Shown piece after piece: positions 17,274 to 25,555 of a DNA stretch of 46,341 nt. The position numbers were made by a program, and so were the translations under genes. How positions within the stretch are numbered: the first letter of the stretch is position 1; every line of letters starts with the position of its first letter. The notes under the pieces were generated by a model. The model was not told the DNA's origin. It did not search any database and was given only the letters and a program-made list of their open reading frames with translations. The DNA comes from Chloroflexota bacterium (lineage in GTDB: Bacteria > Chloroflexota > Dehalococcoidia > E44-bin15): assembly GCA_015222405.1 (NCBI GenBank), contig JADFVG010000057.1:1-46341 (forward strand), given 5' to 3'.

Positions 17274-18007
17274 TTAGCTACCTCCGAATAGCCAAGGAAC
17301 ATCCTGAATTTGGCAATAATCTCCTCTGGGGTGAGGTTATATTTTGCCAGGATTTCCTTTTCTGAATCAGTGTTGGGGTCATCCACCAGACCGCGGCAGC
17401 CCCAGCAGGTGCGGCCATTGGTAACACAGAGAGCGTTACAGCCGGCCCTGGTCACCGGACCAACGCAGGTTTCCCCCTTTTCGAAGACGCAGATGTTACC
17501 CGCCATCTTGCACTCAACGCAGACGGGGTAGTTTGGTATTTCTGGTTTCTTGCCTGTGAGGAGTGCCTTTACCACCTTGACGAATTCCGACTGGGTCATG
17601 GGGCATCCCTGAACATAGTAATCGACGGGGACCACAGCATCTACCGGGCGGGCGGGGATGGTGTCATAGTAGTGGGCGGACTCCCCATAAACAATCCGCA
17701 GCACTTCTTCCATGGGGTAGAAGTTCTTAAGGCAGTTGATCCCGCCAATGCAGGCGCAGGCACCTATGGCCACCAATATTTTGGCCCGCTCCCTTATCTC
17801 CTTTATCCTGGCGACGTCCCTCTCGGTGGTGATGGCGCCATCGATGAAGGCGATGTCATAATCATCGCTCCTCTCTGTCATCGCCTCCCTGAAATTGACT
17901 ATATCGGCGGCGCTGATGATGTCCAAAAGCTCCTGCTCGAAATTGAGCACCTCCAGTTGACAGCCCTCGCAACCAGTGAAATCGAAGAACGCTAACCTGG
18001 GCTTCAT
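17270..18007 (-). CDS. hydD: NiFe hydrogenase small (delta) subunit
   Basis: Electron-transfer subunit of 245 aa that carries the proximal and further Fe-S clusters next to the NiFe site. The N-terminal TGCEGCQLEVL (Cys 13 and 16), VAIGACACIGGINC and VQGCPMTQSE supply the proximal cluster. The C-terminus is Cys-rich (CVECKMAGNICVFEKGETC, then CNALCVTNGRTCWGCRG) for additional clusters. There is no Tat signal, consistent with a cytoplasmic group 3 enzyme rather than a periplasmic uptake hydrogenase. The start overlaps the hydG stop by one base, and the end overlaps the hydA start by four, so translation is coupled. Confidence 0.95.
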   Translation of the reverse strand: MKPRLAFFDFTGCEGCQLEVLNFEQELLDIISAADIVNFREAMTERSDDYDIAFIDGAITTERDVARIKEIRERAKILVAIGACACIGGINCLKNFYPMEEVLRIVYGESAHYYDTIPARPVDAVVPVDYYVQGCPMTQSEFVKVVKALLTGKKPEIPNYPVCVECKMAGNICVFEKGETCVGPVTRAGCNALCVTNGRTCWGCRGLVDDPNTDSEKEILAKYNLTPEEIIAKFRMFLGYSEVAK

Positions 18008-18837
18008 CAGATTGCCTCCTCAAGATTCTTTAGCTCAGAGTAGGTGAACACTGGCCCCTCCTGACAGACATATACGTTATTGATCTGGCAATGCCCGCAT
18101 TTACCCACGCCACACTTCATCCTCCGCTCCAATGAGAGCAAGATCTGGTCATCCGGGATACCCTTATTCTTGCATTCTGCGATGACAAATCTGTACATCA
18201 CCGGCGGGCCAACAATTACGGCGTAGGTCTTCTCTGGAGCTATGGTGAATTGGGGGAAAAGGGTGGTAATGACTCCCACCTGCCCTTTCCAAGAGGGGTC
18301 CTCACAGCGGTCAACGGACTCGTAATACTCGAAGTCCTTGCTTGCTCTCCAGTGGTCAAGTTCACCGACGAAGAGCTGTTCCTGAAGGGTCCTGCAGCCA
18401 AAAAGGAGCAGCACCCGACCGAAGTCCTGCCTGTTGTCCTCGATGTAGTTGACCAGCGAGCGCAACGGCACGAGGCCGATGCCGCCGGCAACAATCAGGA
18501 CATCCTGGCCCTTGAGGCGGTCGAGGGGAAATCCGTTGCCAAAGGGGCCGCGAATGCCCACCGTTGCCCCTTTCTCCAGTCGATGCAGGGCGTTGGTCAC
18601 ATTGCCCACGGCCCTGACCCCGACCTCGAAGGAGCCCTTTTTAGTTGGGGATGATGAGATGGAGAGGGGAGCCTCTCCAACGCCAAAGATGGAGAGTTCC
18701 ACGAATTGCCCCGGCTGATGACCCAGCTCATCGCCATTCCTCAGCTTGAGCTCGAAAAGCCTCTCCCTCTCGGTGAGCCCCTCCGTTCTCACGAGTTCGG
18801 CCAGTTTGGGCAGGTAAATGGACTCCTTTTCCCTCAT
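18007..18837 (-). CDS. hydG: Hydrogenase diaphorase (gamma) subunit, FAD/NAD(P)-binding
   Basis: Flavoprotein of 276 aa in the ferredoxin-NADP reductase fold that connects hydrogenase electrons to NAD(P)(H). The FAD-binding segment is GEAPLSISSSP (residues 54-64), with GIRGPFGNGFP. The nucleotide-binding region begins IVAGGIGLVPLRSLV near residue 115. The C-terminus has CGVGKCGHC plus a later Cys (residues 242, 247, 250 and 258) for a 2Fe-2S cluster, as in PyrK-like and HydG proteins. The gene starts one base after the hydB stop. Its presence with hydB argues for a group 3b NAD(P)-linked enzyme rather than an Mvh (3c) hydrogenase. NADP versus NAD preference cannot be read here. Confidence 0.93.
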   Translation of the reverse strand: MREKESIYLPKLAELVRTEGLTERERLFELKLRNGDELGHQPGQFVELSIFGVGEAPLSISSSPTKKGSFEVGVRAVGNVTNALHRLEKGATVGIRGPFGNGFPLDRLKGQDVLIVAGGIGLVPLRSLVNYIEDNRQDFGRVLLLFGCRTLQEQLFVGELDHWRASKDFEYYESVDRCEDPSWKGQVGVITTLFPQFTIAPEKTYAVIVGPPVMYRFVIAECKNKGIPDDQILLSLERRMKCGVGKCGHCQINNVYVCQEGPVFTYSELKNLEEAI

Positions 18838-18838
18838 C

Positions 18839-19867
18839 TTAGCTGCCCTCCTTCAATCTGTTGTAGGCTTCTACTGGACTGGCTATCTCTGCCAGGCAGG
18901 CGCCGATGCACCGACCACAGCCGACGCAGCCTAGCTTGCCATATCTCTTTAGCATATAGTTCCCCTTGCGAAAGTAGCGGTGCCTCAGCCTGCTAGTACG
19001 ATCCTCCCTGAAATTCTCCCCAGTGGCTACCTTGGCAAAGCCCTGGAGCATACAGCTATCCCACTGCCTGAAGCGCCAGCCACCAGTGAGATTAAGCTCC
19101 ACATCATCTTGGACATCGAAGCAGACACAGGTGGGACACACCATGGTGCAGGAGCCACAGCTTAAGCATTTGGCGGCTAGTTCTTCCCAGAGCGGGTGGT
19201 CGTAGTTCCTCTCCAGGAGTTCAGGGATCTCCTCCACCGCTGCCTTGATGGAGAGCTTATATTTGGCCAAGGCCTCCTCCCGCACTGCCTTTCGTTGAGC
19301 TAGGTCTGCCTCAGTGGCCTGCCTGGTGCGGGCATGCTTTTTCAGCAGCTCCTCGCCCTTCTCGGAACCGATAGCCACCACATACTGCTCGCCGATGTCA
19401 GTGAGCATAAGGTCGAAGCCCGTTTCTGTGGTGGCAGTGCCCATACTGGGGCAAAAGGCGTTGGGGGATGGATTTCTGCAATCGACGCCCACAATTACTG
19501 TATTTCGCCTTCTCTCCATATAGTTGGCATCGGGATTAGAATCGGAGAAGACGGCGTCCATGAGCTCAATCGCCTTGATGTCGTAGGGGTGGACGCCGAG
19601 GATAATTCTGGGAGCGGCATCGATGAAAGGTTCAACTTGGATCGCTTCCCCCAGGCTAAATTTGAGCAGGGTCTCGTTGGGGGGGAGGAGGTATTTCTTG
19701 GGCGGAATTAGGGTAACATCATAATCGAGGCAAAGCTCATCATAGCTTTCAATCCTATCAAAATAAAACTTCCCGTCCTTCCTTTTGACTCCCACTACCT
19801 CAATTTCTGATAGCAGGCCGTTGACAAAGGGGGGAAGATCTTCTTTGGTGATAACCTCATACTTCAT
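18839..19867 (-). CDS. hydB: Hydrogenase 4Fe-4S (beta) subunit
   Basis: Iron-sulfur protein of about 342 aa, the first gene of the hydrogenase operon. It relays electrons between the small subunit and the diaphorase. It has two ferredoxin-like groups: CLSCGSCTMVCPTCVCFD (around residue 233) and CVGCGRCIGACLAEI near the C-terminus (around residue 317). The N-terminal region (GVHPYDIKAIELMD, VDCRNPSPNAFC) is conserved in HydB/AsrA-type proteins. I place the start at the ATG at 19867, five bases after GGGAGG; a GTG at 19873 lies inside that ribosome site. In some genomes these subunits also reduce sulfur or polysulfide, but that activity is not implied by sequence alone. Confidence 0.92.
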   Translation of the reverse strand: MKYEVITKEDLPPFVNGLLSEIEVVGVKRKDGKFYFDRIESYDELCLDYDVTLIPPKKYLLPPNETLLKFSLGEAIQVEPFIDAAPRIILGVHPYDIKAIELMDAVFSDSNPDANYMERRRNTVIVGVDCRNPSPNAFCPSMGTATTETGFDLMLTDIGEQYVVAIGSEKGEELLKKHARTRQATEADLAQRKAVREEALAKYKLSIKAAVEEIPELLERNYDHPLWEELAAKCLSCGSCTMVCPTCVCFDVQDDVELNLTGGWRFRQWDSCMLQGFAKVATGENFREDRTSRLRHRYFRKGNYMLKRYGKLGCVGCGRCIGACLAEIASPVEAYNRLKEGS

Positions 19868-19891
19868 TCTCACCTCCCGAATTGTATAAAG

Positions 19892-19921
19892 CTATTATCG
19901 TGGTTTTTTTCACAAAGTCAA
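19892..19921 (-). promoter_or_regulatory. Putative promoter of the hydBGDA operon
   Basis: On the minus strand, TTGACT (19921-19916), an 18-bp spacer and TAATAG (19897-19892); GATAAT offers an alternative -10 with a 16-bp spacer. It lies in the 57 bases between recF and hydB, so the hydrogenase operon likely has its own promoter. Confidence 0.6.
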
Positions 19922-19924
19922 CCC

Positions 19925-21148
19925 CTAAAGAGGGGCAATTTCCCCTTCGTTCACGCAGAAAAGCGCTGTCTTAGCGAGAAAGTCAGCGGAAAAGCGGTCG
20001 AGGTCTGTCGCTGTGATGACCACCTGCTCATAGGCGGCGGTGGACTCAAGCAGATGGTGACGCCGCGCTGAGTCCAGCTCCGAGAGCATATCGTCCATGA
20101 GAAGGATGGGGTAGTCTTCTGTTTTAGAGTGCATAAATCTGGCCTCGGCCAGCTTTAGTGAGAGGGCAACGGTGCGCTGCTGCCCTCGGGAACCGAAGGC
20201 GTTCATGTCCACGCCGTGGACCAGAAATTGTAGGTCATCACGATGGGGCCCCACCAAAGACATCCCCTGAGCCATCTCCTTCTGTCGCAGGCCCCGTAGC
20301 CTCTGCTGAAAATCTAGGCACAGGGCGTCGATGCTATCCGTCTTTAGCGCCATGCTCGGCAAGTAAGCTATCCTCAATTCCTCTTTGCCCGCGGTGAGCT
20401 GGTAGTGGATGGGCTGAACGATTTGGTCGATCTCAGCTACCATTAGCCGGCGCTGCACCATGAGATAGGAGCCGGCTTGAGCAAGCTCATGATCCCAAAA
20501 ATCGAGCTCGTCTGGTTGGGAGCGGCGCTCCCCGATCAGCCTGAGGAGGCGATTTCTTTGCAGCAGGACCTTGTTATATCGCTGCCAGGAGCGCAAATAT
20601 CGGGGGTCAATCTGGCAATTGGTGAGGTCGAGGTAACGGCGGCGTAGCGAGGGGGCACCACTGACGAGTTCAATATCCTGGGAGCTGAATATCACCACGT
20701 TTAGCTGACCGACGAGGTCAATGGCGCGGCGGGGGATACCATTTATTCGTATCCGCTTTTGAACATGAGCTGTCTCCAGAGTGGAAGGGGTTTCCTCTGC
20801 GCTGGTATATGTCCCTCTGAGGGCGATCTCCACTTCAACCCTCCCCCTTCCCCTTTGCGCCTGGGCAAAAAGGCGAGCCACAGGGATTTCCTCCCTCAGG
20901 GTGGACCAGTTGAGCAGTTCCCTCTCTGTAGCTGCGCGATGAGATCTAGCCGTTGCCAGGAAGTAGATGGCCTCCAGCAGGTTGGTCTTGCCCTGAGCGT
21001 TATCGCCCACGAGCACCACCAAGTGTGGGGGCAGATCAAGCTCCAGGTGGACATAGTTGCGGAAGTTTGTCAGGCTCAGATGTTGGATATAGATGCTCCA
21101 CCTCCTGAGAAGGCTCTTCGGGAATGACGCCACCCAGGAAGATTTCAT
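19925..21148 (-). CDS. recF: DNA replication/repair protein RecF
   Basis: SMC-like ATPase of 370-407 aa that loads RecA at gapped DNA. After the N-terminus come YIQHLSLTNFRNY and the Walker A motif GDNAQGKTNLLEAIYFL. LVSGAPSLRRRYLDL is a RecF hallmark, as are SLVGPHRDDLQF and SRGQQRTVALSLKLAEA (ABC signature region). LLMDDMLSELD is the Walker B/D-loop. The ATG at 21148 gives an N-terminal extension of about 17 residues not usual in RecF. An AGGAGG lies ideally placed six bases before an ATC (21097-21095) where homologs have their Met. Either ATG 21148 is used or the start is non-canonical. It sits between two redox operons, not with dnaA, dnaN or gyrB. Confidence 0.95.
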   Translation of the reverse strand: MKSSWVASFPKSLLRRWSIYIQHLSLTNFRNYVHLELDLPPHLVVLVGDNAQGKTNLLEAIYFLATARSHRAATERELLNWSTLREEIPVARLFAQAQRGRGRVEVEIALRGTYTSAEETPSTLETAHVQKRIRINGIPRRAIDLVGQLNVVIFSSQDIELVSGAPSLRRRYLDLTNCQIDPRYLRSWQRYNKVLLQRNRLLRLIGERRSQPDELDFWDHELAQAGSYLMVQRRLMVAEIDQIVQPIHYQLTAGKEELRIAYLPSMALKTDSIDALCLDFQQRLRGLRQKEMAQGMSLVGPHRDDLQFLVHGVDMNAFGSRGQQRTVALSLKLAEARFMHSKTEDYPILLMDDMLSELDSARRHHLLESTAAYEQVVITATDLDRFSADFLAKTALFCVNEGEIAPL

Positions 21149-21178
21149 CGTCCTTGTTCACGCCTTTGGAGAACCCTT

Positions 21179-21197
21179 TTCCCCTCTTCGAGGGGAA
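21179..21197. other. Small hairpin in the recF leader
   Basis: TTCCCCTC (21179-21186) pairs with GAGGGGAA (21190-21197) around a 3-base loop, about 30 bases upstream of the recF ATG. It could affect recF translation or transcription. Confidence 0.35.
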
Positions 21198-21269
21198 GCT
21201 CCTCGAGCCTCGTGCCAATTTTACCACAGAACTGAGCAGAAGGATGCTTTTGTGCTCCAGTGGTTAATT

Positions 21270-21299
21270 TTGCGGCTCACCGAATTCGGTGAGCCGCAA
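21270..21299. terminator. 30-bp perfect palindrome downstream of hdrA
   Basis: A perfect 30-bp palindrome centred on GAATTC, with arms TTGCGGCTCACCG and its complement. It lies about 75 bases beyond the hdrA stop and upstream of recF. It lacks a T-run, so it may be a terminator hairpin or a dimeric protein-binding site. Confidence 0.55.
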
Positions 21300-21373
21300 C
21301 TTCAAATACTTCTCGGGCAAGAGCAAGATAAGACAAGGCCGTCCCTCTCCATCACGGAGTTACTATCGGGGGC

Positions 21374-23338
21374 TTATACCAGCACCCCTTCCAACTCAGC
21401 CATGATCTGCTCCGTGGTGAAGTGCCTCTGAGTAATGGCCTCACTGGGACAGGCGGCAACGCAGGTGCCACAGCCTTTACATAGGGCCTCATTGATGCGA
21501 GAGACCTTCTTCTCCTCATCGAAGGAAATAGCGTTGAATGGGCAGAGGGAAATGCAGGTCTTGCAGCCGGAGCATTGCTCTTCATCGACGACGGCAGTAA
21601 TACCCTCAAGCTCCACCTTGCCCTTAGAGATCATCGCCAGGACCCGCGCTGCTCCTGCTGAGGCCTGGGCCACGGTATCAGGGATGTCCTTGGGCCCCTG
21701 GCAACAACCTACCACTTGAATTCCGTCGGTCATTGTGGCCACTGGGTCCAGCTTGGGATGCCGCTCCAAGAAGAAGCCATCAGCACTGCGGCTTATAGAG
21801 AAAAGCCTCGCCACTTGCTCAGCATCGGAGCGTGCCTCGATGGCAGTGGCCAGGATAACTATATCCACGGGGACCCTTATCACAGAGCCAAGCAATGTGT
21901 CCTCAACGACGAGGATCAGCTTGCCTTTTTCTTCCTCGTTAATCGCCTGATCGGTAACCTCGCTCACCTTGCCGCGAACGAACTTAACCCCTTCCTCGGC
22001 GATGCGCTGGTAGAATTCTTCGTATGCCTTTCCAAAACAGCGCATATCAATATACATCTGGTATACTTCGGCATCGGTTTTTTCCTTTATCAGGTGAGCG
22101 AATTTGAGGGCATACATGCAACACACCCGCGAGCAGTAGGCGTGATAGTGCTCATCGCGGCTGCCCACGCAGTGGATAATGGCAATGCTCTCCGGGGCTG
22201 ACCCGCCCTTGAGAACGATGTTGCCCCCTGTGGGACCGGTGGCGTTACACATCCGCTCAAACTCGATGCCGGTGATCACATTATCGTAACGGCCGTAGCC
22301 GTATTGAATGATAGGCGAAGGGTCGAAGACATCATAGCCTGTAGCGACGATGATGTTGCCCACTTCCAACTCTATGTATTGATCCTTCTGCTCGAAATCG
22401 ATCGCCTTAGCCTCGCAGAACTTCTCGCAGGCGCGACATTTGCCTGTCTTGAAGTAGACGCACGTTTCGGTGTCGATAACGGGGATATTGGGAACTGCCT
22501 GAGGGAAGGGAATATAAATCGCCTTCCTTTCGCCTATCCCGGCATCGAACTCGCTTGGTGCCTTCCACGGGCATTTCTCCTGGCAAACACCACAGCTAGT
22601 GCACTTCTTCTCATCCACATAACGGGCCTTTTTCCTGACCCTGACCTTGAAATTGCCCACATAACCGGAGACCTCCTCCACCTCGCTATAGGACATGAGT
22701 TCGATGTCGGGGTGGGAGCCTACATCACTCATCTTAGGGGTCATGATGCAGGCGGAGCAGTCAAGGGTGGGGAAGGTCTTGTCCAGCTGTATCATGTGCC
22801 CACCTATCGAGGGCTCTCTCTCCACAAGGTAGACCTTGTTGCCGGAATTGGCAATCTCCAGCGCTGCCTGAATGCCAGCGATACCCCCGCCCACAATCAG
22901 GGTGTTGGGATTGACAGGGATCTCTGGGATCTCTAAGGCCTCTTGGTAGAAGACCCTCCTCACCGCGGCATTGATCAATGCCTTTGCCTTCTCGGTAGCC
23001 TCTTTGCCGTTCTCCGTCACCCAGGAGCAGTGCTCCCGAATATTTGCCATCTGGAACAGATAGCGGTTGAGCCCTGCTTCCTCGCAGACTCTCCTGAATG
23101 TGGCCTCGTGCATCAGCGGTGAGCACGAGGCGACAACAACCCGGTTAAGCCCCAGTTCCCTGATATCCTGCTTGATAAGGTCCTGGCCGGGGTCAGAGCA
23201 CATAAACCTGTAGTCCTTGGCCACCACCACTGAGTCCAGGCTACGGGCATAGGAGGTTACCGTGTCAATATCAACTGTAGCTGAAATGTTGGTTCCACAG
23301 TGGCAGACATAAACCCCAATTCTAGGTTTGTCCTCCAT
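21374..23338 (-). CDS. hdrA: HdrA-like FAD/4Fe-4S heterodisulfide reductase subunit A
   Basis: Flavin-containing iron-sulfur protein of about 654 aa. HdrA proteins are the site of flavin-based electron bifurcation or confurcation in Hdr complexes. It opens with RIGVYVCHCGTNI (conserved N-terminal domain) and has SCSPLMHEATF, the FAD-binding TLIVGGGIAGIQAALEIA, and ferredoxin groups CTSCGVCQEKCPW, CRACEKFCEA, CSGCKTCISLCPFNAI and CKGCGTCVAACPSEAI. The start is the ATG at 23338, eight bases after TGGAGG; an upstream ATG at 23353 overlaps that site. It forms a two-gene unit with the HdrD-like gene 23 bp upstream. No methanogenesis genes are present, so the natural disulfide or acceptor is unknown. 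Confidence 0.92.
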   Translation of the reverse strand: MEDKPRIGVYVCHCGTNISATVDIDTVTSYARSLDSVVVAKDYRFMCSDPGQDLIKQDIRELGLNRVVVASCSPLMHEATFRRVCEEAGLNRYLFQMANIREHCSWVTENGKEATEKAKALINAAVRRVFYQEALEIPEIPVNPNTLIVGGGIAGIQAALEIANSGNKVYLVEREPSIGGHMIQLDKTFPTLDCSACIMTPKMSDVGSHPDIELMSYSEVEEVSGYVGNFKVRVRKKARYVDEKKCTSCGVCQEKCPWKAPSEFDAGIGERKAIYIPFPQAVPNIPVIDTETCVYFKTGKCRACEKFCEAKAIDFEQKDQYIELEVGNIIVATGYDVFDPSPIIQYGYGRYDNVITGIEFERMCNATGPTGGNIVLKGGSAPESIAIIHCVGSRDEHYHAYCSRVCCMYALKFAHLIKEKTDAEVYQMYIDMRCFGKAYEEFYQRIAEEGVKFVRGKVSEVTDQAINEEEKGKLILVVEDTLLGSVIRVPVDIVILATAIEARSDAEQVARLFSISRSADGFFLERHPKLDPVATMTDGIQVVGCCQGPKDIPDTVAQASAGAARVLAMISKGKVELEGITAVVDEEQCSGCKTCISLCPFNAISFDEEKKVSRINEALCKGCGTCVAACPSEAITQRHFTTEQIMAELEGVLV

Positions 23339-23361
23339 ATTAAAAACCTCCATTGTATTTG

Positions 23362-24510
23362 CTACATTGCCTCTTCAACTAATTGTGCAATGTCCTTGAG
23401 TTCAAGAGCGTCACCCCACTCTGGGGACAATAGGCTGTCTTGAAAGTTGAGCATACAGTAGGGACAGGCAACAGCCAATACATTGGCTTCCACCTCAATT
23501 GCCTGCGCAATCCTGAGGTCAGACCATCTTTCGCCCTTTTTGGTTTCCATCCAGAACCTCCCCGCACAACCACCGCAACATAAGGCATGTTCGCGATTTT
23601 CCCGCATCTCAACCAGCTCTAAGCCGGGGATGCTCTCTAGGACCTGCCGGGGCTCATCATACAGACCCGCATAACGTCCTAAACAGCAGGAATCATGATA
23701 AGTAACCTTTTTATTCAATTTTTTAGTGAACTCTAGTTTTCCCTCTCTAAGAAGCTCGGATAGATATTGAACAAAATGGATCACCTCAAAATCGCCTCCG
23801 AACTCGGGGTATTCCTCCGTGAAAGTGTGGTAGCAGTGAGGAGAAGTGACAACAATCTTTCTAACGCCGGCTTCGGCAAAAGCACTAATATTAGATTGGA
23901 CCAGGTTTTGGAATATGCTCTCGCTACCTGCCTTGCGCATACTCTCGCCACAACAGCTTACCTCGGCACCTAGCATCCCAAAATCTACACCCGCTTTTTT
24001 CATGATATTGACCGCAGCTCGGGCAACTCTTTTACCGAAGGGGTCATATATTTGATAGCAGCAGGGGAAGTATAATATCTCAGTCCCCTTGGTAAAGGTC
24101 TTAACCCCGAGCTCTTTCACCCAATCCGTTCGCTTCTCCCGTTCCTCTCCCAACGGATTACCTACGCCGGAAGTGTTTTTCATCGAAAGCCGGAGTGCAT
24201 CAGGGGTTATACCTGCACCAACTTCCACGATAACCCGGCGTAAAGCTCTCATAATGTCCATTACCCGTACACCACGGGGACAACGGTCAACACAGAGTTT
24301 GCAGCTAACACACCTCCATACCTCGTCATGCTCGAAGTCAACTAGACCCAGTTGTGCCTGGTGTATCAGTTTGCGGGGGGTAAAACTTGTTACCCGGTTC
24401 CAAGGACAGACAGCGGTGCAAAGACCACATTGATAGCATAATTTTAGGGCTTCACCGCCCTCTTCTTCTATAATCTGCGCTGCTTCTTTATAAGGGGCTA
24501 ACGTTGCCAT
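23362..24510 (-). CDS. HdrD-like (HdrC-HdrB fusion) Fe-S protein with two CCG domains
   Basis: A 382-aa protein with the HdrC-type ferredoxin half at the N-terminus (CYQCGLCTAVCPW, residues 25-36; CVSCKLCVDRCPRGV, about 68-82) and two cysteine-rich CCG domains after residue about 145. The first is YFPCCYQIYD ... EVSCCGESM and the second YHDSCCLGRYAG ... HALCCGGCAG. In HdrB/HdrD these domains hold noncubane 4Fe-4S clusters that reduce disulfides. The same architecture occurs in glycolate oxidase GlcF-type and other Fe-S oxidoreductases, so heterodisulfide activity is not assured. AGGAGG lies nine bases before the ATG. With HdrA it forms a divergently transcribed unit opposite the liv genes. 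Confidence 0.88.
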   Translation of the reverse strand: MATLAPYKEAAQIIEEEGGEALKLCYQCGLCTAVCPWNRVTSFTPRKLIHQAQLGLVDFEHDEVWRCVSCKLCVDRCPRGVRVMDIMRALRRVIVEVGAGITPDALRLSMKNTSGVGNPLGEEREKRTDWVKELGVKTFTKGTEILYFPCCYQIYDPFGKRVARAAVNIMKKAGVDFGMLGAEVSCCGESMRKAGSESIFQNLVQSNISAFAEAGVRKIVVTSPHCYHTFTEEYPEFGGDFEVIHFVQYLSELLREGKLEFTKKLNKKVTYHDSCCLGRYAGLYDEPRQVLESIPGLELVEMRENREHALCCGGCAGRFWMETKKGERWSDLRIAQAIEVEANVLAVACPYCMLNFQDSLLSPEWGDALELKDIAQLVEEAM

Positions 24511-24584
24511 AAAATTTGACCTCCTGCTTCATAACATTCTCCTACCTTGAAAAGCTCGAAAGGGCTTTCCGTTCCTAAATCCAA

Positions 24585-24614
24585 ATTATAGCCGATTTCG
24601 TCTAATTCTTGCAA
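24585..24614 (-). promoter_or_regulatory. Putative promoter of the hdr-like operon
   Basis: On the minus strand, TTGCAA (24614-24609), an 18-bp spacer and TATAAT (24590-24585). It faces away from the liv promoters, and its -35 abuts the first AGTAGGCACAT repeat. Confidence 0.55.
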
Positions 24615-24630
24615 GTAGGCACATCAATGT
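24614..24630 (+). repeat. Operator-like repeat, copy 1
   Basis: AGTAGGCACATCAATGT, sharing 14 of 17 bases with copy 2 at 24692-24708. It lies between divergent promoters and touches the -35 of the hdr promoter. Confidence 0.5.
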
Positions 24631-24654
24631 CTGTAATGTCTGTAATGTAACCCC

Positions 24655-24683
24655 TTGACAAAATCAACTTTTGTATATATTAT
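24655..24683 (+). promoter_or_regulatory. Putative distal promoter of the liv operon
   Basis: TTGACA (24655-24660), a 17-bp spacer and TATTAT (24678-24683), a near-consensus vegetative promoter about 95 bases before livG. Confidence 0.7.
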
Positions 24684-24691
24684 TCTGCACC

Positions 24692-24708
24692 AGTAGGCAC
24701 ATTGACGT
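24692..24708 (+). repeat. Operator-like repeat, copy 2
   Basis: AGTAGGCACATTGACGT lies between the two liv promoters, 16 bases upstream of the proximal -35. It is probably a duplicated regulator site or a relic of promoter duplication. Confidence 0.5.
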
Positions 24709-24724
24709 AGGCAGGGTAAGTCCC

Positions 24725-24753
24725 TTGACAAGAGCTGTTTTAGGAGCTAGTAT
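24725..24753 (+). promoter_or_regulatory. Putative proximal promoter of the liv operon
   Basis: TTGACA (24725-24730), a 17-bp spacer and TAGTAT (24748-24753), with predicted initiation about 20 bases before the livG ATG. Confidence 0.65.
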
Positions 24754-24778
24754 CTACGGTATAAGCGGATAGGAAAGT

Positions 24779-25555
24779 ATGGCTCTTCTTGAAGTTCGGA
24801 ATCTTACCAAGCATTTTGGCGGCCTAGCCGCAGTTGATGATTTCAGCTTTGATGTCCGCGAAGGAGAAATCCTGGGCCTCATCGGGCCTAATGGTGCGGG
24901 CAAGACCACCGTGTTCAATTGTATAAGCGGCTATTTCCCACCCACCTCGGGTAAAGTGTTCTTCAAAGGCGAAGACGTAACCGGCCTAGCGCCACACAAG
25001 ATAGCCAAAAAAGGGATCAGCCGCACCTTCCAGATCACCTCTTTATTTGATTATTTCCCCGCCGTGGCAAATGTCATCACCGCATTCCACCTGCAGGTCA
25101 AGGCCAGCGTTCTGCACACCTTCTTTAACACTTCACGGTACCGGCAACAAGAGGCTGAGTTCATGGAAAAGGCGATGGAGCTAATGAGGATGCTGGGTTT
25201 AGAAGAAATCGCGCTGGAAAATACGGGGGGGCTTCCTCACGGTCATAAGCGGGGCCTTGGCGTGGCCGTAGCCTTGGCTTGTCAACCAAAGTTACTGCTG
25301 CTGGATGAGCCGGTTACCGGCATGAACCCGGAGGAGGTCCGAGTTCAACAGGACAGGATTAGGAAGATACGGGACGAGCTGGGAGTGCCCATGGTGCTGG
25401 TGGAGCATAATATGAGGGCTGTCATGGCCGTCTGTGATCGGATTGTGGCTGTCAACTTCGGCAAGCAGATTGCCGAGGGTAGCCCTGAAGAAATCCGAGA
25501 CAACCGGGATGTTATTGAAGCCTACCTGGGGAGTCAGGAGGATTATGCTACTTGA
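24779..25555 (+). CDS. livG: Branched-chain amino acid-type ABC transporter ATPase LivG
   Basis: First gene of a HAAT-type importer operon, 258 aa. The nucleotide-binding domain shows LIGPNGAGKTTVFNCISG (Walker A), the LivG-type signature LPHGHKRGLGVAVAL in place of LSGGQ, and LLLLDEPVTGMN (Walker B). The C-terminal VIEAYLGS is a LivG feature. It energises uptake with LivF at the cytoplasmic face of LivH/LivM. AGGAAAG precedes the ATG, and the end overlaps livF by 11 bases. The family also carries short-chain amides, urea and aromatic acids, so the substrate is not necessarily an amino acid. No substrate-binding protein gene (livK) is visible in the window. Confidence 0.93.
   Translation: MALLEVRNLTKHFGGLAAVDDFSFDVREGEILGLIGPNGAGKTTVFNCISGYFPPTSGKVFFKGEDVTGLAPHKIAKKGISRTFQITSLFDYFPAVANVITAFHLQVKASVLHTFFNTSRYRQQEAEFMEKAMELMRMLGLEEIALENTGGLPHGHKRGLGVAVALACQPKLLLLDEPVTGMNPEEVRVQQDRIRKIRDELGVPMVLVEHNMRAVMAVCDRIVAVNFGKQIAEGSPEEIRDNRDVIEAYLGSQEDYAT

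Noticed and set aside
15987..18007. F420-non-reducing (Mvh) hydrogenase
   Set aside because: The operon carries hydG and hydB diaphorase-type genes in the sulfhydrogenase order and no mvhD, so group 3b fits better than 3c.
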